From Sphingomonas sp. UBA1000 (GTDB lineage Bacteria; Pseudomonadota; Alphaproteobacteria; Sphingomonadales; Sphingomonadaceae), in NCBI GenBank assembly GCA_002291855.1, contig DBAW01000104.1, positions 1 to 6,745 of the forward strand: a stretch of DNA of 6,745 nt, in the 5' to 3' direction. A program made the position numbers and the translations under genes. Numbering within the stretch: position 1 is the stretch's first letter; every line of letters begins with the position of its first letter. The notes beneath the pieces are model-generated. The model saw only the letters and a program-made list of their open reading frames with translations. It was not told the origin of the DNA and made no database searches. Below are positions 1-5,811 of the stretch, piece after piece.

Positions 1-64
1 TGCCGTTCTTCCCAACAAACAAATCCCGGTGCCGTTCTTCCCAGCGAAGCTACGACATCCCCAG
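1..64. repeat. Left-edge non-coding stretch with 14-nt direct repeat
   Basis: The unit TGCCGTTCTTCCCA occurs exactly at 1-14 and again at 30-43, a period of 29 nt, with a 15-nt A/C-rich spacer. The stretch lies just beyond the 3' end of the glutathione reductase gene and contains no gene. Because the first copy touches the window edge, more copies may lie further left. It could be part of a tandem array or a duplicated regulatory site of a neighbouring gene. Only the repeat itself is seen. Confidence 0.6.
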
Positions 65-1408
65 TCAGCGCATCAGCACCAGTTCCTCGGCCATTGACGG
101 GTGCAGCGCGACCGTCTGGTCGAACTGCTGCTTGGTCAGCCCGGCCTTGACCGCGATCGCCGCCGCCTGAAGGATTTCGGGCGCGTCCGGGCCGATCATG
201 TGCAGGCCGACGACCCGTTCGGTCACCGGATCGCAGATCATCTTGTAGAGCGCGCGTTCGTTGCGCCCGGCGAGCACATTCTTCATCGGCCGGAAATCGG
301 AGGTATAGACCTTGACTGCGCCCAGCCGATTTCTGGCCTCGCTTTCGGTCAGGCCGACCCCGGCGAGCGGCGGATGGCTGAACACGGCGGCGGGAATGCA
401 GTCATAATCGACGCGCCACGGCTTGTTGCCGAACAGCGTGTCGGCAAAGGCCTGGCCCTCGCGGATCGCGACCGGGGTCAGCTGCACCCGGTTGGTGACA
501 TCGCCGACCGCATGGATGCCCGGCACATTGGTGCGGTTGTCGGCATCGACGATCACCGCGCCCTGTTCGTCGAGCGCGACGCCCGCCTCGGCCAGCCCAA
601 GCCCTTTGGTGTTGGGCGCGCGGCCGGTGGCGAACAGCAGCAGATCGGCCTCGATCACATCGCCGGTGCTGAGCGTGATGGACAAGGTGCCGTCGTCACG
701 CCGGGCAATGTCGGCGAAGCCGGTGTTGAAGCGGAACTCGATCCCCTTGGTCATCGAGATCTGGAGCAGCCGGTCGCGCACCCCCTCGTCATAGCCGCGC
801 AGGATGGTGTCGCCGCGGTTGATCAGCGTCACATGCGCGCCGAACTGGTGGAAGATGCCGGCAAACTCGTTGGCGATATAGCCGCCCCCGGCGATCACCA
901 CCCGGCGCGGCAGCGTGTCGAGATGGAACACCTCATTCGACGTGATGCCATGTTCGGCCCCCGGCACGTCGGGGATCACCGGCCAGGCACCGGTCGCGAT
1001 CAGGATGTGCCGCGCCGTCACCTCGCGCCCGCCCGCCAGCCGCACGCGATTCGGCCCGGCGACCACGGCGCGTTCCAGAATGATCTCGACGCGGTTGTTG
1101 TTGAGCGTGTCGGTATAGGCGCGGTTGAGCCGGGCGACCTCGGCCAGCACCGTGTCGCGCAGGCGCGCCCAGTCGAACCGGCAGTCGGGCACGTTCCAGC
1201 CGAACTGGCGCGCATCGGCCAGATCCTCGGCAAAATGCGCGCCATAGACGAGCAGCTTTTTGGGCACGCAGCCACGGATCACGCAGGTGCCGCCGACCTG
1301 ATGATCCTCGGCAATGGCCACGCGCGCGCCATAGGCGGCGGACACCCGCGCCGCGCGCACCCCGCCCGACCCCGCGCCGATCACGAACAGGTCATAATCA
1401 AAGTCCAT
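65..1408 (-). CDS. gor: Glutathione-disulfide reductase (NADPH), complete
   Basis: Cytoplasmic FAD enzyme that reduces glutathione disulfide to two glutathiones with NADPH. The 447-residue protein has the normal length for the family. It shows an N-terminal FAD-binding GAGSGG motif (residues 11-16), the redox-active disulfide in GGTCVIRGCVPKK (Cys42 and Cys47), the NADPH-binding GGGYIANEFAG (174-184), and an NRGDTILR segment whose arginines (198 and 204) match the positions that select NADPH in E. coli Gor. A second FAD segment, VGDVTNRVQLTPVA, lies at 301-314. The dimerisation domain ends in HPSMAEE with the catalytic base His436. Together these separate it from lipoamide dehydrogenase and mercuric reductase. 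The open frame continues upstream, but the start at 1408 is preferred because a GGAGG sequence lies about 8 nt before it and the protein then begins just before the FAD motif. An in-frame ATG at 1423 is the alternative. The gene is divergent from rplU. Confidence 0.96.
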   Translation of the reverse strand: MDFDYDLFVIGAGSGGVRAARVSAAYGARVAIAEDHQVGGTCVIRGCVPKKLLVYGAHFAEDLADARQFGWNVPDCRFDWARLRDTVLAEVARLNRAYTDTLNNNRVEIILERAVVAGPNRVRLAGGREVTARHILIATGAWPVIPDVPGAEHGITSNEVFHLDTLPRRVVIAGGGYIANEFAGIFHQFGAHVTLINRGDTILRGYDEGVRDRLLQISMTKGIEFRFNTGFADIARRDDGTLSITLSTGDVIEADLLLFATGRAPNTKGLGLAEAGVALDEQGAVIVDADNRTNVPGIHAVGDVTNRVQLTPVAIREGQAFADTLFGNKPWRVDYDCIPAAVFSHPPLAGVGLTESEARNRLGAVKVYTSDFRPMKNVLAGRNERALYKMICDPVTERVVGLHMIGPDAPEILQAAAIAVKAGLTKQQFDQTVALHPSMAEELVLMR

Positions 1409-1505
1409 CCGGCCGTCCTCCATCGTGCAGGGCTGCCATATGGGTGGCATCGGTGCCCGCGTCCATTCCTGCCGGCACAGCGAAGGCCCGATCCTCCTGG
1501 CGCGG

Positions 1506-1534
1506 TTGACAAGGGAGCCGGTTTTGCCTAGCTG
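1506..1534 (+). promoter_or_regulatory. Candidate sigma-70-type promoter for rplU-rpmA
   Basis: A perfect TTGACA at 1506-1511 is followed, after a 17-nt spacer, by TAGCTG at 1529-1534, a weak -10 match. It lies about 60 nt upstream of the rplU start and is the only good -35 hexamer seen in the divergent gor/rplU region. The transcription start is unknown, and the weak -10 keeps confidence moderate. Confidence 0.5.
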
Positions 1535-1544
1535 GGCGCTCTTC

Positions 1545-1566
1545 CCGTGCGGGGATTCCCGCGCGG
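1545..1566 (+). promoter_or_regulatory. Leader hairpin upstream of rplU
   Basis: CCGTGCGGG (1545-1553) pairs with CCCGCGCGG (1558-1566) to give a 9-bp stem with one G-U pair and a GATT loop. It sits between the candidate promoter and the rplU start, so it would be in the 5' untranslated leader. No T-run follows, so it is not an intrinsic terminator. Ribosomal protein leaders often bind their product for autoregulation, and L21 leaders are known in Bacilli. A regulatory role here is inference. Confidence 0.4.
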
Positions 1567-1595
1567 CGACCAGCTTTGAAAGAGTGATGAGGGCC

Positions 1596-1964
1596 ATGTT
1601 CGCAGTCGTGCGCACGGGCGGCAAGCAGTATCGCGTTGCCGCAGGAGACAAGATCGTCGTTGAAAAGCTCGCCGGTGAGGCGGGTGAGCGGATCACGCTC
1701 GGCGACGTGTTGCTGGCCGGCGACGGCGGCGAGCTGAAGACCACTGACGGCCTGACCGTGGCGGCGGAAATCGTCGCCCAGGCCAAGGGCGAAAAGGTCA
1801 TCATCTTCAAGAAGCGCCGTCGGCATAATTATCGCCGCAAGAACGGCCATCGCCAGCAGCACACGATCCTGAAGATCCTGTCGATCGGCGGCGAAGAGGC
1901 GAAGCCCGCCAAGAAGCGCGCCGCCAAGGCCGCGCCCGCCGAAGACACCGCTCCGGCCGCCTGA
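1596..1964 (+). CDS. rplU: 50S ribosomal protein L21 (bL21)
   Basis: Structural protein of the large ribosomal subunit that binds 23S rRNA. The 122-residue product begins MFAVVRTGGKQYRV, typical of the family, and carries the basic signature KKRRRHNYRRKNGHRQ at residues 72-87. The core ends near residue 99. Residues 100-122 form an Ala/Lys/Pro-rich tail that is absent from the roughly 103-residue E. coli protein; such tails are common in alphaproteobacterial L21. The ATG at 1596 is chosen because the conserved N-terminus starts there. An in-frame ATG at 1587 would add only three residues, and an AGGG lies very close to 1596, so initiation between the two is not fully settled. The stop is 38 nt before rpmA, with which it forms an operon. 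Confidence 0.97.
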   Translation: MFAVVRTGGKQYRVAAGDKIVVEKLAGEAGERITLGDVLLAGDGGELKTTDGLTVAAEIVAQAKGEKVIIFKKRRRHNYRRKNGHRQQHTILKILSIGGEEAKPAKKRAAKAAPAEDTAPAA

Positions 1965-2002
1965 GCCTGGGCCTTAACGAGCTGAAAAGAAGGTAACGAG
2001 AG

Positions 2003-2272
2003 ATGGCACATAAGAAAGCAGGCGGCTCCTCGCGCAACGGCCGCGACTCCGCTGGCCGCCGCCTCGGCGTCAAGAAGTTCGGCGGCGAGACCGTTCTCGC
2101 CGGCAACATTATCGTGCGTCAGCGCGGGACCAAGGTCTATCCGGGCCGCAATGTCGGGCTGGGCAAGGACCACACCCTGTTTGCGACCGCCGAAGGCCGT
2201 GTGCGTTTCCACGAAGGCAAGCTTGGTCGCAAATATTGTTCGGTCGACATGATGGCCGAAGCGGCCGAGTAA
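2003..2272 (+). CDS. rpmA: 50S ribosomal protein L27 (bL27)
   Basis: Large-subunit protein whose N-terminal tail reaches towards the peptidyl transferase centre. The 89-residue product begins MAHKKAGGSSRNGRDS, the conserved L27 N-terminus, without the cleavable extension seen in Firmicutes. The segments GNIIVRQRGTKVYPG and DHTLFA are also family hallmarks. A GAAGG and a GAGAG precede the start. It is the second gene after rplU and is followed by a hairpin region and an intrinsic terminator, which suggests that most transcripts of the operon end after this gene. Confidence 0.98.
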   Translation: MAHKKAGGSSRNGRDSAGRRLGVKKFGGETVLAGNIIVRQRGTKVYPGRNVGLGKDHTLFATAEGRVRFHEGKLGRKYCSVDMMAEAAE

Positions 2273-2273
2273 C

Positions 2274-2310
2274 GGACGACCGTGATTACGGGTCGTCCCT
2301 GGGGCGACCC
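2274..2310 (+). promoter_or_regulatory. Two mutually exclusive hairpins after rpmA
   Basis: GGACGACC (2274-2281) can pair with GGTCGTCC (2291-2298), 8 bp with a 9-nt loop. Alternatively, 2290-2298 can pair with GGGCGACCC (2302-2310), 9 bp with one G-U pair and a three-base loop. The middle segment is shared, so only one hairpin can form at a time. Neither has a T-run. They may stabilise the 3' end of the operon message. A switching role would be speculation. Confidence 0.45.
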
Positions 2311-2334
2311 GATAGTCCGCTGCGGCGGATGATG

Positions 2335-2366
2335 AGGGAGACGGGTTGCCCCCGCCTCCCTTTTTT
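2335..2366 (+). terminator. Intrinsic terminator of rplU-rpmA
   Basis: GGGAG (2336-2340) pairs with CTCCC (2356-2360). The helix continues inside with CGGG (2342-2345) and CCCG (2351-2354) across one mismatch, leaving a 5-nt loop. An A-T pair (2335/2361) extends it at the base. Six Ts at 2361-2366 follow directly. It lies about 63 nt after the rpmA stop and has the full form of a rho-independent terminator. Confidence 0.85.
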
Positions 2367-2444
2367 CCATCTCCCTCATGGCCATGTCGCTGCCCTGTCA
2401 CCGAAATCCGGCACAGGCGCAGCCACGAAGACGGGAGAGTGGAG

Positions 2445-2999
2445 ATGTTCGCGCGCACCCCAAGATTGCTGCTGAGGCCCGGCTGGCGCGAGGATGCGCC
2501 CGCCCTGGCCCGCGCGATCAGCGACGAGGCGGTGATCCGCAACCTTGCCTATGCGCCCTGGCCTTACGGGCTGGCCGATGCGGAGGAATTCCTCGCCCGC
2601 ACGCCCGATCCGCGCCACCCGAACCTGCTGATCTTTGCCCGCACGCGCGGCGCGCCGCGGCTGGTCGGCGGGATCGGCCTTGGCCCGGCGCGCGACGGCG
2701 ATGCGCCCGAGCTGGGCTATTGGATCGCGCGTCCTTTCTGGGGCCTCGGCTTTGCGACCGAAGCCGGGCGGGCGTTCGTCGCCGGCGTCAAGGACAGCCT
2801 GAAGGTCCGGCGGCTGAGCGCCAGCCACATGCTCGACAATCCGGCATCGGGCCATGTGCTGCGCAAGCTCGGCTTCCGCCCGACCGGGCGGATCGTCAGC
2901 CGCTTCAGCAGCGGGCGCGGGGGCGAGGTCGATTGCGCGCAGTTCGAACAGGGCATGAGCAGCGACGCAACCGACGACATGCGCTGTCTCGCCGCCTGA
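2445..2999 (+). CDS. GNAT N-acetyltransferase, RimJ/RimL-like
   Basis: Predicted acetyl-CoA-dependent N-acetyltransferase of 184 residues, the normal size for the RimJ/RimL-type (Acetyltransf_3) branch. It opens with TPRLLLRPGWREDAPAL, the usual first strand and helix. The acetyl-CoA pyrophosphate-binding motif is RPFWGLGFATEA at 97-108, preceded by ELGYWI. The C-terminal motif DNPASGHVLRKLGFRPTG spans 131-148. The substrate cannot be read from sequence: ribosomal protein N-termini, small amines or antibiotics are all possible in this fold. The ATG at 2445 is chosen because GGGAGAG lies about 6 nt upstream and the family N-terminus starts there. The frame is open further upstream, but that part runs through the terminator. 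The gene lies behind the rplU-rpmA terminator, so it needs read-through or its own promoter. In related genomes a similar GNAT gene is recalled between rpmA and obgE, but obgE does not follow here. Confidence 0.88.
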   Translation: MFARTPRLLLRPGWREDAPALARAISDEAVIRNLAYAPWPYGLADAEEFLARTPDPRHPNLLIFARTRGAPRLVGGIGLGPARDGDAPELGYWIARPFWGLGFATEAGRAFVAGVKDSLKVRRLSASHMLDNPASGHVLRKLGFRPTGRIVSRFSSGRGGEVDCAQFEQGMSSDATDDMRCLAA

Positions 3000-3017
3000 A
3001 CGCCCCGGCCCCGTCCC

Positions 3018-3062
3018 ATCTCGGCCCGGCCCATCCCGGCCCGGCCTATCTCAGCCCGCCCC
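3018..3062. repeat. Three 15-nt GC-rich tandem repeats
   Basis: Three consecutive 15-nt units lie between the convergent GNAT and small membrane protein genes: ATCTCGGCCCGGCCC (3018-3032), ATCCCGGCCCGGCCT (3033-3047) and ATCTCAGCCCGCCCC (3048-3062). The first two differ at two positions and the third has diverged more. A degenerate C-rich segment precedes them. They are non-coding and the last one runs into the hairpin that follows. Confidence 0.7.
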
Positions 3063-3091
3063 GGCACGGCAACGCGCCGGGGCGGCGGCTG
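3052..3091. terminator. Strong GC hairpin between convergent genes, likely bidirectional terminator
   Basis: CCGCCCCGGC (3056-3065) is exactly complementary to GCCGGGGCGG (3076-3085) with a 10-nt loop. An alternative register brings in CAGCC (3052-3056) and GGCTG (3087-3091), lengthening the helix with a 2-nt bulge. It lies two bases beyond the stop codon of the minus-strand small membrane protein gene and 53 nt after the GNAT stop. There is no T-run on either strand, so termination may be factor-dependent or the structure may serve as a 3' end stabiliser. Confidence 0.5.
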
Positions 3092-3093
3092 CA

Positions 3094-3366
3094 TCAGTCC
3101 TTTTTGCGGTTGCGCCCGCGATTGTTCGCGTAAAGCAGGGCGGCGACCAGCGCCGCCGAGCCGATGCCGACGCCGGCGGCGATCCAGGCATTGCGGTTGC
3201 TGTCGGCATTCTTGCCGGCCTCGGCGGCTTCCTCGCCTTCCTTCGCCAGCGTCGCGGACTTCACAATCTCGTTCACCACATTCTCCGTTCCGGCCGCCGG
3301 GGCGGCACCGACCTTGATGTCTTCGGCGCTTGCGGCACCGCTCAGCGGCTGATCAATCGTCGACAC
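3094..3366 (-). CDS. Small single-TM protein with basic C-terminus, unknown function
   Basis: I do not recognise a named family. The 90-residue protein has a hydrophilic, Ala- and Glu-rich N-terminal part (1-58) without a signal peptide, one predicted membrane helix at about 61-80 (AWIAAGVGIGSAALVAALLYA), and a short basic tail, NNRGRNRKKD. This is the shape of a tail-anchored protein. By the positive-inside rule the C-terminus would be cytoplasmic, which would put the acidic part in the periplasm, so topology is uncertain. The start is GTG at 3366, supported by an AAGGAG 8 nt upstream; the nearby ATG at 3371 is out of frame. It lies 41 nt after the fghA stop in the same direction, with only a weak hairpin between, so it may be the last gene of the formaldehyde cluster. 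It could also be an independent gene. Confidence 0.8.
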   Translation of the reverse strand: MSTIDQPLSGAASAEDIKVGAAPAAGTENVVNEIVKSATLAKEGEEAAEAGKNADSNRNAWIAAGVGIGSAALVAALLYANNRGRNRKKD

Positions 3367-3407
3367 GGCATTTCTCCTTCACGGCCCGAACGCGCGGACC
3401 GGCCTTG

Positions 3408-4265
3408 CTATCCCGCCTGCACCCCGACGGCCGCCAGCCGCGCCGCATGCCAGCGGAGCTGATCCGCCATCAGCGTGGATATGAAATAATAGCTGTGATC
3501 ATAGCCGATATGCCGGCGAAGCGTGAGCGCGATGCCGGCATCGGCGCAAGCCGCCGCCAGCAGATCGGGCCGCAGCTGCTCATCCAGAAACGCATCGGCC
3601 AGCCCCTGATCGACCAGCAGCTCGGGCAGCCGCGCGCCATCCTCGATCAGCGCCACCGCATCATGCGCGCGCCACGCCGCCCGGTCATCGCCCAGATAGG
3701 CGGCCAGCGCCTTCTGCCCCCAGGGCACCTGCGACGGTGCGACAATCGGCGCAAATGCCGACACCGCCCGGAACCGCCCCGGATTGCGCAGCGCGATGGT
3801 CAGCGCGCCATGCCCGCCCATCGAATGGCCCATGATCGACTGGCGGGCCATGTCGGCGGGGAAATGCCCGGCGACCAGCGCCGGCAGCTCGTCCTCGATA
3901 TAGCGGCGCATCGCAAAATGCGGCGCCCAGGGCGCGCGCACCGCATCGACGTAAAACCCCGCCCCCTGCCCCAGATCATAGCCGGGATCATCCGCCACGC
4001 CGTCGCCGCGCGGCGAGGTGTCGGGGGCGATGAAGATCAGGCCGAGTTCCGCGCAGGCCGCGCGAAACTCGCCCTTTTCGGTCACATTGGCATGGGTGCA
4101 GGTCAGGCCCGACAGATACCAGACGACCGGCAGCCGCACGCCCGGCGCATGATCCGGCACGAACACGGAAAACACCATGTCGGTGCCGGTCGCGGCGGAG
4201 GCATGGCGATAGACGCCCTGCTCCCCGCCATGCGCCCGCCATGCGGACAGCTGCTCGATGGTCAT
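3408..4265 (-). CDS. fghA: S-formylglutathione hydrolase
   Basis: Cytoplasmic serine esterase that hydrolyses S-formylglutathione to formate and glutathione, the second step of glutathione-dependent formaldehyde detoxification. The 285-residue protein has the usual length of the esterase D family. The nucleophile elbow GHSMGGHGAL places the catalytic serine at 148. The acid residue is probably Asp224 in the VDQGLADAFL segment, and the histidine is His257 in GYDHSYYFI. The block WYLSGLTCTHANV (49-61), with a conserved cysteine at 56, is a further hallmark. The start at 4265 fits the family N-terminus, though no good ribosome binding site is visible in the 25-nt gap after the VOC gene, which suggests coupling to upstream translation. 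It follows adhC and the VOC gene on the same strand. Confidence 0.96.
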   Translation of the reverse strand: MTIEQLSAWRAHGGEQGVYRHASAATGTDMVFSVFVPDHAPGVRLPVVWYLSGLTCTHANVTEKGEFRAACAELGLIFIAPDTSPRGDGVADDPGYDLGQGAGFYVDAVRAPWAPHFAMRRYIEDELPALVAGHFPADMARQSIMGHSMGGHGALTIALRNPGRFRAVSAFAPIVAPSQVPWGQKALAAYLGDDRAAWRAHDAVALIEDGARLPELLVDQGLADAFLDEQLRPDLLAAACADAGIALTLRRHIGYDHSYYFISTLMADQLRWHAARLAAVGVQAG

Positions 4266-4290
4266 CGCGTCAGGCCCGATGCGCGCCGTC

Positions 4291-4674
4291 TTACTGCGGC
4301 ATCCGGTACATGGCGCAGATCTTGTTGCCCGCCGGATCGCGCAGATAAGCGAGATACAGCTTCATCCCCGCACCTTCGCGCACGCCGGGCGGATCTTCGC
4401 ACGGGGTGCCGCCATTGGCCGCGCCCGCCGCATGAAAGGCATCGGCCTGTTCGGGCGACGCCGCGGCAAAGCCCAGCGTCCCGCCATTGGCGCAGGTCGC
4501 CGGTTCGCCGTTGATCGGCTTGGTGATGATGAACAGGCCGCCGGCGTGCGAATAGATCACCCGCCCCTTGGGATCGGCAAAGCCCGGGCGCACGCCCAGC
4601 GCACCCAGCGCCGCATCATAAAACCGCTTCGACGCCTCGATATCATCGGCGCCCAGCATCACATGGCTGAACAT
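4291..4674 (-). CDS. VOC-superfamily (glyoxalase/bleomycin-resistance fold) protein
   Basis: 127-residue protein with two babababb-type half repeats of the vicinal oxygen chelate fold. The first half starts MFSHVMLGADDIEASKRFYDAALGALG (1-27); the second runs through the DAFHAAGAANGGTPCEDPPG region and ends LYLAYLRDPAGNKICAMYRM. His4 is at the usual first metal-ligand position. The last ligand, normally Glu in DPxGNxIE, is Cys120 here. Cys61 and Cys92 are two further cysteines. VOC genes of this kind are recalled between adhC and fghA in other proteobacteria, so a role with a glutathione adduct or a related aldehyde is plausible, but no reaction is established from sequence. An AGAGGAAG lies about 8 nt before the start. 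Gaps are 27 nt from adhC and 25 nt to fghA, which supports one transcript. Confidence 0.9.
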   Translation of the reverse strand: MFSHVMLGADDIEASKRFYDAALGALGVRPGFADPKGRVIYSHAGGLFIITKPINGEPATCANGGTLGFAAASPEQADAFHAAGAANGGTPCEDPPGVREGAGMKLYLAYLRDPAGNKICAMYRMPQ

Positions 4675-4701
4675 TCAGGTCTTCCTCTCTTCTGCTGGTG
4701 A

Positions 4702-5811
4702 TCAATAGACGACGACGCTGCGGATGCTCTCGCCCGCATGCATCAGATCGAACCCCTTGTTGATCTCGTCGAGGGTCAGGACATGGGTGATCATCGGATC
4801 GATCTCGATCTTGCCCGACATATACCAGTCGACGATGCGCGGCACATCGGTGCGCCCCTTCGCGCCGCCAAAGGCCGATCCCTTCCACACCCGCCCGGTG
4901 ACGAGCTGGAACGGCCGCGTCGCGATCTCGCGCCCCGCTTCGGCCACGCCGATGATGACCGATTCGCCCCAGCCGCGATGACAGGCCTCAAGCGCGGTGC
5001 GCATGACATCGGTGTTGCCGGTGCAGTCGAACGTATAGTCCGCGCCGCCGCCGGTCAGTTCGACCAGATGGGCGACCAGATCGCCGCTCACCGTGCGCGG
5101 ATCGACGAAATGGGTCATGCCGAAGCGGCGGCCCCATTCTTCTCTCGCGGGATTGATGTCGACGCCGACGATCATGTCCGCGCCCACCATCCGCAGGCCC
5201 TGGATAACGTTGAGACCGATACCGCCCAGCCCGAAGACGATGCAGTTCGCCCCCGGCTCGACCCGCGCGGTCTTGACCACCGCACCGACGCCGGTGGTGA
5301 CGCCGCAGCCGATATAGCAGCTCGACTGGAAGGGCGCGTCGGTGCGGATCTTGGCGACCGCGATTTCGGGCAGCACGGTGAAGTTCGAAAAGGTCGAACA
5401 GCCCATATAATGATGAACCGGCTGCCCCTTGTAGGAAAAGCGGGTGGTGCCGTCGGGCATCAGCCCCTTGCCCTGGGTCGCGCGGATCGCCGTGCACAGG
5501 TTGGTCTTGCCCGACAGGCAGGATTTACACTGGCGGCATTCGGGGGTGTAGAGCGGGATGACATGATCGCCCGGGACGACCGAGGTGACTCCGGCCCCGA
5601 CCTCGCGGACGATGCCCGCCCCTTCATGGCCCAGCACGGAGGGAAACAGCCCCTCGCTGTCCAGCCCGTCAAGCGTATAGGCATCGGTATGGCAGATGCC
5701 GGTCGCCATGATCTCGACCAGCACCTCGCCGGCGCGCGGCCCGTCCAGATCCAGCTCGACAATCTCCAGCGGCCGTTTGGCCTCGAACGCCACTGCGGCG
5801 CGCGTTTTCAT
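4702..5811 (-). CDS. adhC: S-(hydroxymethyl)glutathione dehydrogenase / class III alcohol dehydrogenase
   Basis: NAD-dependent zinc enzyme that oxidises S-hydroxymethylglutathione, the formaldehyde-glutathione adduct, to S-formylglutathione. The family also reduces S-nitrosoglutathione. The product has 369 residues, the expected length. Catalytic zinc ligands are Cys40, His62 and Cys169 (in CGVTTG). The structural zinc site is Cys92, Cys95, Cys98 and Cys106. The NAD-binding motif is GLGGIG at 194-199 with Asp218 after the second strand. Arg110 in IRATQGKGLMPDG corresponds to the glutathione-binding arginine of human class III ADH. The gene is also called frmA or flhA. The start at 5811 follows an AGAGGAAG about 8 nt upstream and overlaps the stop of the preceding methyltransferase gene as ATGA, indicating coupled translation. 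The frame is open further upstream, but that part only antisense-shadows the methyltransferase end in another phase. Confidence 0.97.
   Translation of the reverse strand: MKTRAAVAFEAKRPLEIVELDLDGPRAGEVLVEIMATGICHTDAYTLDGLDSEGLFPSVLGHEGAGIVREVGAGVTSVVPGDHVIPLYTPECRQCKSCLSGKTNLCTAIRATQGKGLMPDGTTRFSYKGQPVHHYMGCSTFSNFTVLPEIAVAKIRTDAPFQSSCYIGCGVTTGVGAVVKTARVEPGANCIVFGLGGIGLNVIQGLRMVGADMIVGVDINPAREEWGRRFGMTHFVDPRTVSGDLVAHLVELTGGGADYTFDCTGNTDVMRTALEACHRGWGESVIIGVAEAGREIATRPFQLVTGRVWKGSAFGGAKGRTDVPRIVDWYMSGKIEIDPMITHVLTLDEINKGFDLMHAGESIRSVVVY

Noticed and set aside
1..43. CRISPR array at the left edge
   Set aside because: Only two copies of a 14-nt unit with a 15-nt gap are present. CRISPR repeats and spacers are longer, and no cas gene is visible.
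101..1531. Long plus-strand open frame of 476 codons opposite gor
   Set aside because: It is antisense to a gene with full glutathione reductase motifs. Its translation is rich in Arg, His, Asp and Ala without recognisable domains, the usual shadow in high-GC DNA.
1409..1810. N-terminal extension of gor by 134 codons
   Set aside because: The extension would run antisense through the rplU promoter and coding region. The family N-terminus and a good ribosome binding site both support the start at 1408.
3382..3401. Hairpin between fghA and the small membrane protein gene as a terminator
   Set aside because: The stem is only 6 bp with one G-U pair and has no T-run. It is too weak to claim that the transcript ends there.
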